Assembly (NCBI RefSeq): GCF_050789285.1
Contig: NZ_JBOUVX010000003.1
Coordinates: 558,001-622,000, forward strand
Source of the DNA: CAVPWP01 sp050789285
GTDB taxonomy: Bacteria > Pseudomonadota > Alphaproteobacteria > Rhodobacterales > Rhodobacteraceae
DNA length: 64,000 nucleotides
Direction of reading: 5' to 3'
Shown: positions 51,278 through 60,486 of the stretch, in pieces
How the letters are laid out: the number at the start of each line of letters is the position of its first letter
Numbering within the stretch: position 1 is the first letter of the stretch
Program-made: the position numbers and the translations under genes
The notes under the pieces: generated by a model
Seen by the model: only the letters and a program-made list of their open reading frames with translations
Told to the model about the DNA's origin: nothing
The model's database searches: none

Positions 51278-52805
51278 GCGCGATATCGTCGTCATCGGCG
51301 GGGGCACCAACGGCCTGGCCTGCGCGGCTCGTCTGGCGAAGTCGGGGCGGCGGGTGACGCTGCTCGAGGCGGCCGAGACCTGCGGAGGCGGCGCGTCGAC
51401 GGTGGAATTCGCGCCCGGCTACCGGGTCAGCGGGCTGGCGCATGTGCTCAACATGCTCGACCGGCGGGTAGCCGGTGAACTGCAACTGTCGCGGCATGGC
51501 CTAACCCTGGCCGAGGCCGACATGGCCACGACCGCGCTTGGCCAGCAGCCGCTCACGATCCGCCGTGGCCGGGCCGAAGGGCTGGACGCGACCGACGCGC
51601 TTGCCTGGGACGAGCTTTATCGCAGGCTTGACCGCTTCGCCGGCCTGCTGGCGCCTTTCCGCGAGATGACGCCGCCGCGCCTGTCGCGGAAGGCGGGCAA
51701 CGATTTCAAGGGCCTGGCGCGCATGGGGCTGGATCTGCGCCGGATGGGCCGGGCCGAGACGCGCGAATTGCTGCGCGTCTTCCTGATCAACGTGGCCGAC
51801 CTTCTCGAGGACGACCTGTCGGACGACCGGCTCAAGGGACTTGTCGCCTTCGACGCGACACTGGGGTCGTGGCTGGGACCGCGATCGCCCAATTCGCTGC
51901 TGCCGCTTCTGAACCGCATGGCGGGCGAGGCCGGCGGTCAGCGCGGGGCGCTGGCGCTGCCGAAGGGCGGCATGGGCGCCCTGGCCGAAGCAATGGTCGC
52001 CGCCGCCACCGGGGCCGGGGTCACGATCCGCACCGGCGCGCGCGTCGCCGCGATCCGCGTGGCCGATGACCGGGCGGCGGGCCTGACGCTTGACACGGGG
52101 GAAGAGATCGCGGCGGGCCTTGTCGTCTCGGCGATCTCGCCGCAGGCGACGCTGCGCCAGCTTGCCGGACCCGCCCATCTGGACACAGGCACGCTGCGGC
52201 AGGTCCGGGGCATCAAGTCGCGCGGCGCGGCGGCCAAGCTTCACCTCGCGCTGGCCGGCGCCCCCGATTTCGGCGGGGCCGACCTGCGCCACCGGCTTGT
52301 GATCGCGCCCTCGGTCGACGCGGTGGAACGCGCCTTCAACCCCGTGAAATACGGCGAGGTGCCCGAACGGCCGGTGATGGAAATCGTGATCCCGTCGGCG
52401 CATGACGCGGGTTTCGCGCCCGACGGCCACCATGTCCTGTCGGCCATCGTCCAGTACGCCCCGCACGCGCCCGCCGACCGCGAGGCCGCGCGCGCCGCGA
52501 TGCTCGAGAACACGCTTGCGGTGCTCGAGGATCACGCGCCCGGCCTTCGCGGCCTGATCCGCCACGCCGAGATCCTGATGCCCTGGGACATCGAACAGCG
52601 CTACGGCCTGGCCGGCGGCAACTGGCACAGCGCCGAGCTTACCGTCGAACAGATGCTGTTCCTGCGCCCCTTCCACGGGGCGGCGCAGTACGAAAGCCCC
52701 CTTCCCGGCCTCTGGCTTGCTGGCGCGGGCAGCCACCCCGGTGGCGGGATTTCCGGGGCATCGGGCTGGAACGCCGCCGGCCGCATCCTGGGGGGCCGCG
52801 CATGA
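51264..52805 (+). CDS. CrtI/PYROXD2-like FAD-dependent oxidoreductase, second copy
   Basis: 513-aa flavoprotein: FAD motif IVVIGGGTNGLACAARLAKSG, and the C-terminal LWLAGAGSHPGGGISGASGWNAA. It is homologous to the preceding gene and overlaps it by 14 bp. I prefer the ATG at 51264 because GAGGA lies 6 bp upstream; the ATG at 51258 would abut that site. Four bp overlap the next gene. The role is presumed oxidation of a C-N or C-C bond of the operon substrate. Confidence 0.8.
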   Translation: MPSSERDIVVIGGGTNGLACAARLAKSGRRVTLLEAAETCGGGASTVEFAPGYRVSGLAHVLNMLDRRVAGELQLSRHGLTLAEADMATTALGQQPLTIRRGRAEGLDATDALAWDELYRRLDRFAGLLAPFREMTPPRLSRKAGNDFKGLARMGLDLRRMGRAETRELLRVFLINVADLLEDDLSDDRLKGLVAFDATLGSWLGPRSPNSLLPLLNRMAGEAGGQRGALALPKGGMGALAEAMVAAATGAGVTIRTGARVAAIRVADDRAAGLTLDTGEEIAAGLVVSAISPQATLRQLAGPAHLDTGTLRQVRGIKSRGAAAKLHLALAGAPDFGGADLRHRLVIAPSVDAVERAFNPVKYGEVPERPVMEIVIPSAHDAGFAPDGHHVLSAIVQYAPHAPADREAARAAMLENTLAVLEDHAPGLRGLIRHAEILMPWDIEQRYGLAGGNWHSAELTVEQMLFLRPFHGAAQYESPLPGLWLAGAGSHPGGGISGASGWNAAGRILGGRA

Positions 52806-53995
52806 CCGACCCGCGCCTGCATTACCTCGAACCGCTGCGCCGTTCGCCCTTCCATCCGCGAACCGCCGCCGCCAACCGGCTGTCGGACTGGGGTCCCTGG
52901 GCGGGCTATGTCTCGGCGCTGAGCTTTGGCGACACCGAGATGGAATACACCGCCATCCGCAACGCCGCTTCGGTCTATGACCTGTGCCCGATGGTGAAGT
53001 ACCGCATCACCGGGAAGGACGCCGCCGCCTACCTTGACCGCCTGACGGTGCGCAGCGCCTCGAAGCTGTCGGTCGACGCGGTGCATTACACCGTCTGGTG
53101 CGACGACGCGGGCAAGGTGCTGGACGACGGCACGCTGTTCCGTTTCGGCGCCGAGGACTTCCTGCTTTGCTGCCAGGAACGGCACCTGCCCTGGCTGCTC
53201 GACGCCACCGACGGCTTCGACGTCACCGTGACCGAGATCACCGACGAGATCGCCGCACTGTCGCTTCAGGGCCCCTGCACGGCCTCGGTGCTTCAGGCGG
53301 CAGGCTTCGACGTAAGCGGCCTGAAGCCGTTCCGCATCGCGCGCTTCGACTTCGCTGGGACGGAATTGCGCGTCTCGCGCACGGGCTTCACGGGCGACCT
53401 CGGCTATGAACTCTGGATCGACCCCGCGCAGGCGCTGGCACTGTGGGATCACCTGATGTCCGCCGGCGCGCCCTGGGGCATCCGGCCGATCGGCTCGACC
53501 GCGCTGAACATGGCCCGGATCGAGGCGGGCTTCATCATCACCAACATGGATTTCGTCCCCGCCGAGCAGGCCCTGCGCGAGGATCGCGTGCGGTCGCCCT
53601 TCGAGCTGGGGCTCGACTGGCTGATCGACTGGGACAAGGGCCACTTCAACGGCCGCCGCGCGCTTCTGGCCGAACGCCGGGCGGGGTCGAAATGGGCGCT
53701 GGTCGGGCTTGACATCGACGGCAACATCGACGCCGACGGATCGCTCATCTATCACAACAAGACGCGCGAGGTGGGCTACATCAGCGCCGCCGTCTGGTCA
53801 CCCACGACCAAGCGCAACATCGCACTGGCGCAGGTGCTGCGACCCTACCACGGCCCCAAGCGCGACAACCTCTGGGTCGAGGTCTATGCCCGGCGCGAAC
53901 TGCAGTATGTGAAGCTCATGCTGAAGGCCGAAGTCGTCGACCGGCCCTTCTTCGCCCCGCCGCGCCGCCGCGCGACCCCACCCGGAGTGTTCTGA
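52802..53995 (+). CDS. GcvT-family aminomethyltransferase (folate-dependent demethylase type)
   Basis: 397-aa stand-alone GcvT protein. Stations: EMEYTAIRNAASVYDLCPMVKYRITG, TGFTGDLGYELWI, and the C-terminal GYISAAVWSPTTKRNIALA. The THF-binding acidic residue sits in the YELWI segment. The family comprises glycine-cleavage T protein, DMSP demethylase DmdA and folate-dependent amine demethylases; no other glycine-cleavage genes are nearby, so transfer of a methyl or methylene unit from the operon substrate to THF is likely. Overlaps its neighbours by 4 bp and 1 bp. Confidence 0.82.
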   Translation: MTDPRLHYLEPLRRSPFHPRTAAANRLSDWGPWAGYVSALSFGDTEMEYTAIRNAASVYDLCPMVKYRITGKDAAAYLDRLTVRSASKLSVDAVHYTVWCDDAGKVLDDGTLFRFGAEDFLLCCQERHLPWLLDATDGFDVTVTEITDEIAALSLQGPCTASVLQAAGFDVSGLKPFRIARFDFAGTELRVSRTGFTGDLGYELWIDPAQALALWDHLMSAGAPWGIRPIGSTALNMARIEAGFIITNMDFVPAEQALREDRVRSPFELGLDWLIDWDKGHFNGRRALLAERRAGSKWALVGLDIDGNIDADGSLIYHNKTREVGYISAAVWSPTTKRNIALAQVLRPYHGPKRDNLWVEVYARRELQYVKLMLKAEVVDRPFFAPPRRRATPPGVF

Positions 53996-55158
53996 TGACC
54001 GCGATGAACAGCCCCCTTCTCGACCATTGCCCGTCCACACTGCCGGCGCAGGCCTATTTCGACCCCGCCTGGTTCGAGGCCGAGCGCGCGCGGATCTGGG
54101 CACGCGAATGGGTGCCGGCGGGCCGCATCGACAGCTTTCCCGACCGCACCATCCGCCGCGTCGAGATCGCGGGCGCAAGCGTCATCGTCCTGCGCGACGG
54201 GGCCGAATTGCGCGCCTATCACAACGTCTGCCGCCACCGCGGGGCCGAGCTGTGCGCGGCCGAAACCGAGCCCTTGCGGGGCAAGCTTGTCACCTGCCCC
54301 TACCACGCCTGGGCCTATGCCACCGACGGGCGCCTCGTGTCGACCGCGTTCGGCACGCCGACTGCCGATTTCCGCAAGGAAGACAACGGCCTCTTGCCCG
54401 TGGCGCTGCGGCTTTGGAATGGCTTCGTCTTCCTTTGCCTGGCAGAAACCCCGCCGGCCTTCGCCCCCGACATCGGCATCGCCGACGCCGCGTTGAGCCT
54501 TGCCGCGCTCGACAACTGGCCGATGGACCGGCTTGTCGTCGGGCACCGGCTTGAGACGACGATCGCCTGCAACTGGAAGATCTTCTGGGAAAACTACAAC
54601 GAGTGCCTGCATTGTCCGGGCATCCATTCCCAACTGTCGGCGCGCGTGCCGGTCTATGCCAAGGGCATCATGTCGCCCGCGGAAAGCGCCGAGACGGCCG
54701 CGGCCCCGGGCCCGGTCTATGCCGACGGGGCCGAAACCTGGACCGTGAGCGGCCGCCCCTGCGGCCCGGTGTTCGACGGCCTGACCGCGGCCGAACGCGC
54801 CGAGGGGCACCGCTTCGTCACGACCTATCCCGGCAGCTTCGTCGTGGCGCATGTCGACTATGTGCGCGCGATGACCCTGACCCCGATCTCGCCCGAGGAA
54901 ACGCGGCTCAAGGCCGAATGGCTGTTCCTGCCCGAAACGCTGGCGCGGCCCGATTTCGACCTGTCGGACGTCGTCGACTTCGCCTCGACCGTCATCGCCG
55001 AGGATGCCGCCGCCTGCGAGATGAACCAGCGCGGCCTACGGTCGCCGGCCTATGTCTCGGGGCGTCTCATGCCGCAGGAATTCGACATCGCGCGTTTCCA
55101 TCGCTGGGTGCTTGAACGTGTGGGCAACGACGTTCCGAACCTGAAGGCGGAGAGCTGA
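53995..55158 (+). CDS. Rieske non-heme iron oxygenase alpha subunit, GbcA/CntA-like
   Basis: 387-aa oxygenase. Rieske ligands Cys79/His81 (CRHRG) and Cys101/His104 (CPYHAW); mononuclear iron ligands His206 and His211 in ENYNECLHCPGIH. Glu203 sits at the inter-subunit bridge where most Rieske oxygenases have Asp; Glu there is known from carnitine monooxygenase CntA. Members of this group hydroxylate N-methyl groups of betaines, releasing formaldehyde. No reductase (GbcB/CntB-like) gene is in the window. The ATG at 53995 overlaps the GcvT stop by 1 bp. Confidence 0.87.
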   Translation: MTAMNSPLLDHCPSTLPAQAYFDPAWFEAERARIWAREWVPAGRIDSFPDRTIRRVEIAGASVIVLRDGAELRAYHNVCRHRGAELCAAETEPLRGKLVTCPYHAWAYATDGRLVSTAFGTPTADFRKEDNGLLPVALRLWNGFVFLCLAETPPAFAPDIGIADAALSLAALDNWPMDRLVVGHRLETTIACNWKIFWENYNECLHCPGIHSQLSARVPVYAKGIMSPAESAETAAAPGPVYADGAETWTVSGRPCGPVFDGLTAAERAEGHRFVTTYPGSFVVAHVDYVRAMTLTPISPEETRLKAEWLFLPETLARPDFDLSDVVDFASTVIAEDAAACEMNQRGLRSPAYVSGRLMPQEFDIARFHRWVLERVGNDVPNLKAES

Positions 55159-55159
55159 G

Positions 55160-56371
55160 ATGAACAAGACAGTCAAGCGCCAGAAACCCGAAACCTGGGA
55201 CCGCCGCGGCCTGCCGGCCTGGACCTATCATTCGCAGGCGCTGTTCGATCTCGAGCGCACGGACCTGTTTCTGAACCACTGGCAGATCGCGGGGCACGTC
55301 AGCGACATCCCCGGACCGGGCGACTGGCTGAGTTTCGACTTCCTGGACGAACGCGCGCTTGTGATCCGCGACCGCGACGGCGTGGTGCGCGCCTTCCACA
55401 ACCTGTGCCGCCACCGCGGCGCGCGACTTGTCGACGGTCCCGCGGGACGCTGCCGGTCGGCGCTGGTTTGCCCGTTCCATGGCTGGGTCTACAACACCGA
55501 CGGCACGCTGCGCGGCCCGTCGCGCCCCGAGACCTTCGGCGACCTGGACCGCGCCGACTTCGGGCTGAAGCCGGTCGAGATGGAGATCCTGCACGGCTTC
55601 ATCTTCGTGCGCTTCAATCCCGGGCCACAGCCGTCGGTCAAGACGCTGCTCGCGCCCTTCGCGGCCGATTTCACGGCCTATGGCGCGGCGGATTTCCTTC
55701 CGGCCCGCGACACCGCGTGGACGGCGACGCTGCCGGTGAACTGGAAGTCGGTCCGCGACGTCGACAACGAGGGCTATCACGTCGCCATGGCCCACCCCGC
55801 GCTGCAGGACCTTTACGGCCGCACCTATCGTGACCTAGCCTACACGAACGGCATCTCGGCCTCCTACGCCGAATTCGGCGACCATCCCGGGCGGCTCTGG
55901 TCGGTGCGCCACTACCTCAAGATCGCGCCTGTGCAGGAGCATCTGCCGCAGCGGCTGCGGCGCAGCTGGACCTACTTCGGCCTTTTCCCGAACGCGGTCA
56001 TCGCCTTCACCCCGGAAAGCGCCCAATACTACCAGGAGGTGCCGCGCGCCCTGGGCGAGACCGAGCTGCGCGGGCGCATCTACCGACGCCCGAACGAAAC
56101 GCGCGCGACGCGGCTTGCGCGCTATCTCGCCTACCGGATCGACCGCGAGACCGGGCTCGAGGATCAGCAGCTGTCGATCTGGTCGAACGAATCGATGCGC
56201 TCGTCGGCCTTCGACGAGTTCCACCTGTCCGATCTGGAATACGGCGTGCGCAATCACCACGACCAGATCCGCCGGATCCTGCCCGTCACACGACTTCGTG
56301 ACACCCCCTCCGAAGGGGAAGTCGCGGCAAGGAACAACGATCTGCTTCGCGCCGAAGACATCTCGGTCTAG
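55160..56371 (+). CDS. Rieske non-heme iron oxygenase alpha subunit, second copy
   Basis: 403-aa oxygenase, distinct from the previous gene. Rieske ligands Cys83/His85 (CRHRG) and Cys104/His107 (CPFHGW); iron ligands His207 and His212 in DNEGYHVAMAHPAL, with Glu204 at the bridge position. Spaced 1 bp from the first oxygenase gene. Two different alpha subunits suggest two demethylation or hydroxylation steps, or an unusual alpha-alpha-prime complex. No beta subunit or reductase is nearby. Confidence 0.85.
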   Translation: MNKTVKRQKPETWDRRGLPAWTYHSQALFDLERTDLFLNHWQIAGHVSDIPGPGDWLSFDFLDERALVIRDRDGVVRAFHNLCRHRGARLVDGPAGRCRSALVCPFHGWVYNTDGTLRGPSRPETFGDLDRADFGLKPVEMEILHGFIFVRFNPGPQPSVKTLLAPFAADFTAYGAADFLPARDTAWTATLPVNWKSVRDVDNEGYHVAMAHPALQDLYGRTYRDLAYTNGISASYAEFGDHPGRLWSVRHYLKIAPVQEHLPQRLRRSWTYFGLFPNAVIAFTPESAQYYQEVPRALGETELRGRIYRRPNETRATRLARYLAYRIDRETGLEDQQLSIWSNESMRSSAFDEFHLSDLEYGVRNHHDQIRRILPVTRLRDTPSEGEVAARNNDLLRAEDISV

Positions 56372-56408
56372 CATCATCGCGAACAAGACCAGAAAGGGAA
56401 GAAAACCC

Positions 56409-57512
56409 ATGACCAGACTTACCCGCCGCTCGTCCATCGCCCTGCTGGGCGGGACGCTCGCCGCCCCTTTCGTGCGCCCGTCCTGGGCGCAGGCCGGACA
56501 GGTCAACGTCTACAACTGGTCGGACTACATCGGCGAGACGACGCTTGAGGATTTCGAAGCCGAAACCGGCATCCGCGTCGTCTATGACACCTACGCCTCG
56601 TCCGAGGAGATGGAGGCCAAGATGCTGGCCGGGGCCACCGGCTATGACGTGACGCTTGCGGCCGGCGTCTCGATGCCGATGTTCGTGAAGGCGGGCGTTT
56701 TCCAGGAACTCGACCACGCGGCCTTGCCGGGGCTCGAGAACATGAACCCCACGCTGATGAAGATTCTCGAAGGCTGGGACCCGGGGCTGAAGCACGTCGT
56801 GCCCTACATGTGGGGCTCGGTCGGGTTCACGTTCAACGTCGACATGGTGCGCGAACGCCTGCCCGATGCCGACCTCGAGGACCTTGCGACGATCTTCTCG
56901 CCCGAAAACGCGGCCAAGCTGGCCGATTGCGGGATCTCGATCCTCGACAGCCCGACCGACATCATGAAGATGGTGCTGCCCTATCTGGGTCTTGATGGCG
57001 ACAGCAAGAGCCCCGAGGACTTCGAAAAGGTGGTGGCCGCCTTCGAACCGATCCGGCCCCATATCCGCACCTTCGACAACACGAACTACCTTAATGCGAT
57101 TCCGAACGGCGAGCTTTGCGTAGCCAACACCTGGTCGGGCGACTACGGGGTCGCGGCGGCGCGCGCAGCCGAGGCCGGGATCGAGCTGAACCTGCAATAC
57201 GTCGTGCCCAAGACCGGCGCGCCGCTTTGGTTCGACGTCTGGGCAGTTCCCACCGACGCCCCGCACACCGAGGCCGCCTACGAATTCCTGCGTTACATGC
57301 TGCGCCCCGAAGTGGTGGCGGCCGCGACGAACTACACGCTTTACGCCAACGCCAACGACGCGGCCCGAGAGTTCGTCGACGACTACATCCTCGAGGATCC
57401 GGCGGTCTATCCCGACGACGAGACGATCTCGCGGCTGTTCGTGACGACGCCCGACGACGAGGACATGAACCGCATGGTCACCCGCGCCTGGCAGCGGGTG
57501 AAGTCGGGCTGA
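56409..57512 (+). CDS. Polyamine-type ABC substrate-binding protein, third system (PotF/PotD-like)
   Basis: 367-aa family-1 binding protein. The N-terminus (LTRRSSIALLGG, then a hydrophobic stretch, PSWAQAG) looks like a Tat signal. The mature part starts QVNVYNWSDYIGETTLEDFE. The ATG at 56409 has GGGAAG 9 bp upstream; the frame is open to 56115 but that only shadows the oxygenase gene. It leads the transporter genes inside the long operon, so its ligand is probably the operon substrate. Confidence 0.9.
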   Translation: MTRLTRRSSIALLGGTLAAPFVRPSWAQAGQVNVYNWSDYIGETTLEDFEAETGIRVVYDTYASSEEMEAKMLAGATGYDVTLAAGVSMPMFVKAGVFQELDHAALPGLENMNPTLMKILEGWDPGLKHVVPYMWGSVGFTFNVDMVRERLPDADLEDLATIFSPENAAKLADCGISILDSPTDIMKMVLPYLGLDGDSKSPEDFEKVVAAFEPIRPHIRTFDNTNYLNAIPNGELCVANTWSGDYGVAAARAAEAGIELNLQYVVPKTGAPLWFDVWAVPTDAPHTEAAYEFLRYMLRPEVVAAATNYTLYANANDAAREFVDDYILEDPAVYPDDETISRLFVTTPDDEDMNRMVTRAWQRVKSG

Positions 57513-57543
57513 GACGGGGGACGGCCTGGCAGGTCCCGGCGAA

Positions 57544-58695
57544 ATGGACGCGATGACAAGCACAGCACCCGGGCAGGCGGCCACGGCCGCCCCTGCCCGG
57601 ACATCTCCACCCTTCGTGACCGTCGAACAGGTGACAAAGCGCTTCGGCGATTTCACCGCCGTGGACGATGTGTCCTTCGAAATCCAGAAGGGCGAGATCT
57701 TTTCGCTTCTCGGGGGATCGGGCTGCGGCAAGACCACGCTTCTGCGGGTGCTCGCGGGCTTCGAGGAACCCACGAAGGGCCGCGTGCTGATCGACGGGCA
57801 GGACATGGCCGGCGTGCCGGCCTATGACCGTCCGGTGAACATGATGTTCCAGTCCTACGCGCTTTTCCCGCACATGACGGTCGAGAAGAACGTGGGCTAC
57901 GGGCTCAAGCACGAAAGCATGACCGCCGCCCAGCGCCGCGACCGCGTGCGCGAGATGCTCGACCTCGTGCAGCTGACCGAGTTCGCGCATCGCAAGCCGC
58001 ACCAGATCTCGGGCGGGCAGCGCCAGCGGGTGGCGCTGGCCCGGGCGCTGGCCCGGGCGCCGAAGCTTCTGCTTCTGGACGAACCGCTGGCCGCGCTGGA
58101 CAAGAAGCTGCGCGAACACACCCAGTTCGAGCTGATGGCGATTCAGGAACGCACTGGCGTGACCTTCGTCGTCGTCACCCACGACCAGGAAGAGGCGATG
58201 ACGCTGTCCTCGCGCCTTGCGGTGATGGACAAGGGGCGGATCATGCAGATCGGCAGCTCGACCGATGTCTACGAGTTTCCGAAGAACCGCTTCGTCGCGG
58301 GCTTCATCGGCTCGATCAACCAGTTCGACGCCCGCATCGTTTCGATCGGCGGCGACGTCGCGCGGGTGCTGGTGCCCGACCTGGGCGGCGAGGTCGACGC
58401 GGCCGCCATCCCCGGCCTTGTGCCCGGCCAGGAGGTCAACTTGGCGGTCCGCCCCGAGAAGATCGCGATCTCGCGCAGGCGGCCCGACACCGACGACTCT
58501 GCGCAGGGACGGGTCGAAAGCCTGGCCTATTTCGGCAAGGACTCGCTTTACCGCGTGCGGCTGCACAGCGGTGCGATCGTTCTGGTCAACAGCGTGAACG
58601 ATCGCCGCGCCGGCGAACACGCCCGCGTGGCCGACTGGGAGGACGAGGTCTGGCTGTCGTTCGAACCCGCCTCGGCCATCCTTCTGACGGAATGA
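57544..58695 (+). CDS. Polyamine-type ABC transporter ATPase, third system (PotG/PotA-like)
   Basis: 383-aa ATPase: Walker A GGSGCGKTT, Q-loop FQSYALFPHM, signature ISGGQRQR, Walker B LLLLDEPLAALD, H-loop THDQEEAM and a C-terminal TOBE domain. The first 20 residues are low-complexity and an ATG at 57553 is an equally possible start. The Walker A starts GG rather than the common GP, a minor variation. Confidence 0.9.
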   Translation: MDAMTSTAPGQAATAAPARTSPPFVTVEQVTKRFGDFTAVDDVSFEIQKGEIFSLLGGSGCGKTTLLRVLAGFEEPTKGRVLIDGQDMAGVPAYDRPVNMMFQSYALFPHMTVEKNVGYGLKHESMTAAQRRDRVREMLDLVQLTEFAHRKPHQISGGQRQRVALARALARAPKLLLLDEPLAALDKKLREHTQFELMAIQERTGVTFVVVTHDQEEAMTLSSRLAVMDKGRIMQIGSSTDVYEFPKNRFVAGFIGSINQFDARIVSIGGDVARVLVPDLGGEVDAAAIPGLVPGQEVNLAVRPEKIAISRRRPDTDDSAQGRVESLAYFGKDSLYRVRLHSGAIVLVNSVNDRRAGEHARVADWEDEVWLSFEPASAILLTE

Positions 58696-58699
58696 CGGG

Positions 58700-59650
58700 A
58701 TGGACGAGGCCCGCCGCACCTCTCGCCTGCTGAGCTGGTTCAACCAAAGGGGATGGGCAAAGGTCACGGTGGCCACGCCCTATGTCTGGCTTCTCCTGTT
58801 CTTCCTCGTCCCCTTCGTCATCGTCGTGGCGATGAGCGTGGCGACACGCACCCCCACCGCTCCGCCCTTCGGCTATGGTGGCGAGAACCCGGTCATCAAC
58901 TGGGAAAACTATCAGCGCCTGTTCACCGACACGCTCTATATCCGCGCCTATTTCAGCTCGATCGTGAACGCCGGCATCGCCACGGTCTTCTGCCTGCTGA
59001 TCGGCTATCCGATGGCGCTGGGCCTCACACGGGTCGGCAAGCGCTGGCGCAACGTGCTTCTGATGCTGGTCATCCTGCCGTTCTGGACGTCGTTCCTGCT
59101 GCGCGTCTATGCTTGGATGGGGCTGATGGGCTCCAATTCCTGGTTCAACCGCCTGTTGACCTCGTGGTGGAACGCGCTGGTTCCCGAAAGCATGGAACTG
59201 CGCGCGATCCAGATGATGAACACCGACTTCGCGGTCGTGCTGGTGATGGTCTATTCCTACCTGCCGTTCATGATCCTTCCCCTCTTCGCCAACCTCGAAA
59301 AGCTCGACCCCGCGCTGGACGAGGCGGCGATGGACCTTGGCTCGCGCCCGTTTCAGGTGTTCTGGGACGTGACGCTGCCGCAAAGCTGGCCGGGGATCGT
59401 GGCCGGCGGTCTTCTGGTCTTCATCCCGGCAAGCGGCGAGCTGATCATTCCGACGCTGGTCGGCAATGCCGGCCAGCCGATGATCGGGCGGGTGATCTCG
59501 GACGAATTCTCGGCCGCGCGCGACTGGCCGATGGCCTCGGCCGTGGCGGTGGCGCTTCTGATGCTGCTCGTCGTGCCGATCATGGTCTATACCTACCTCG
59601 AAGGCCGCGCGAGCCGCGAGGCCGAGGCCCGCGAACGGGGCAGGCCATGA
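58700..59650 (+). CDS. Polyamine-type ABC transporter permease, third system (PotH/PotB-like)
   Basis: 316-aa permease with about six transmembrane segments; LPFWTSFLLRVYAWMGLMG, EAA loop DEAAMDLGSRPFQVFWDVTLP and AARDWPMASAVAV are typical PotH features. It starts 4 bp after the ATPase stop and overlaps the next permease by 4 bp. Confidence 0.9.
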   Translation: MDEARRTSRLLSWFNQRGWAKVTVATPYVWLLLFFLVPFVIVVAMSVATRTPTAPPFGYGGENPVINWENYQRLFTDTLYIRAYFSSIVNAGIATVFCLLIGYPMALGLTRVGKRWRNVLLMLVILPFWTSFLLRVYAWMGLMGSNSWFNRLLTSWWNALVPESMELRAIQMMNTDFAVVLVMVYSYLPFMILPLFANLEKLDPALDEAAMDLGSRPFQVFWDVTLPQSWPGIVAGGLLVFIPASGELIIPTLVGNAGQPMIGRVISDEFSAARDWPMASAVAVALLMLLVVPIMVYTYLEGRASREAEARERGRP

Positions 59651-60486
59651 GGCGCCGCCCGCTGTTTCTTTACGCGATGCTCTGCTTCGGCTTCGCCTTC
59701 TTCTATGTCCCGATCCTGTCGATGATCGTCTATTCCTTCAACGACTCGCGGCTGGCGACGGTCTGGGGCGGGTTCTCGACCCGGTGGTATTTCGAGCTGT
59801 TCAAGAACGACCAAGTGATGCGCGCGGCCCTTCTGTCGCTGAAGATCGCTGTAATCAGCGCGACCTTCGCGACGATCCTGGGCACCATGGCGGGGATCGC
59901 GCTTGCGCGGTTCCGCCGCTTCCGCGGGCGCACCATGTTCTCCGGCATGATCACCGCGCCGCTCGTGATGCCCGAGGTGATCACCGGTATCGCCATGTTG
60001 ATGATGTTCATCCTGATGGCCGATTGGATCGGCTGGCCGGCGCAGCGCGGCTTCACCACGGTGACGCTGGCGCATATCACCTTCTCGCTGGTCTTCGTCG
60101 CCACGATCGTTCATTCGCGCCTGCTTCAGGCCGACGTCTCGGTCGAAGAGGCCGCGGTCGACCTGGGATCGCGGCCCTGGCAGGTGATGTGGGACATCAC
60201 GCTGCCGATCATCTCGCCCGCGATCCTTGCGGGCTGGCTTCTGGCGTTCACCATCTCTCTCGACGACGTGGTGATCACCAGCTTCACCACCGGCCCCGGC
60301 AACACCACCCTGCCGATCCTGATCTGGTCGAAGGTCAAGCTTGGCGTGACGCCCGACATCAACGCGCTGGCGACGATCACGGTGACCGTGGTCGGCATCG
60401 GCGTGCTGATCGCGGGGATCGTGATGAACCGGGCCGAAGCGCGGCGCGAGCGCGAGGCCCAGCTTGCCTATCAGGACAACAGCTGA
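59647..60486 (+). CDS. Polyamine-type ABC transporter permease, third system (PotI/PotC-like)
   Basis: 279-aa permease. EAA loop EEAAVDLGSRPWQVMWDITLP and SLDDVVITSFTTGPGNTTLP mark the PotI/PotC group. The ATG at 59647 overlaps the PotH-like stop by 4 bp; the much longer open frame from 58753 is a shadow. Completes the third importer and overlaps the cupin gene start by 1 bp. Confidence 0.9.
   Translation: MRRRPLFLYAMLCFGFAFFYVPILSMIVYSFNDSRLATVWGGFSTRWYFELFKNDQVMRAALLSLKIAVISATFATILGTMAGIALARFRRFRGRTMFSGMITAPLVMPEVITGIAMLMMFILMADWIGWPAQRGFTTVTLAHITFSLVFVATIVHSRLLQADVSVEEAAVDLGSRPWQVMWDITLPIISPAILAGWLLAFTISLDDVVITSFTTGPGNTTLPILIWSKVKLGVTPDINALATITVTVVGIGVLIAGIVMNRAEARREREAQLAYQDNS

Noticed and set aside
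49661..52805. Carotenoid biosynthesis genes
   Set aside because: Only the FAD-binding blocks match CrtI; no crtB, crtE or related genes are present and the context is amine catabolism.
57513..57543. Third copy of the GGCCGGCC hairpin
   Set aside because: Only a GGGAC/GTCCC 5-bp stem with a 10-nt loop; core sequence differs from the other two.
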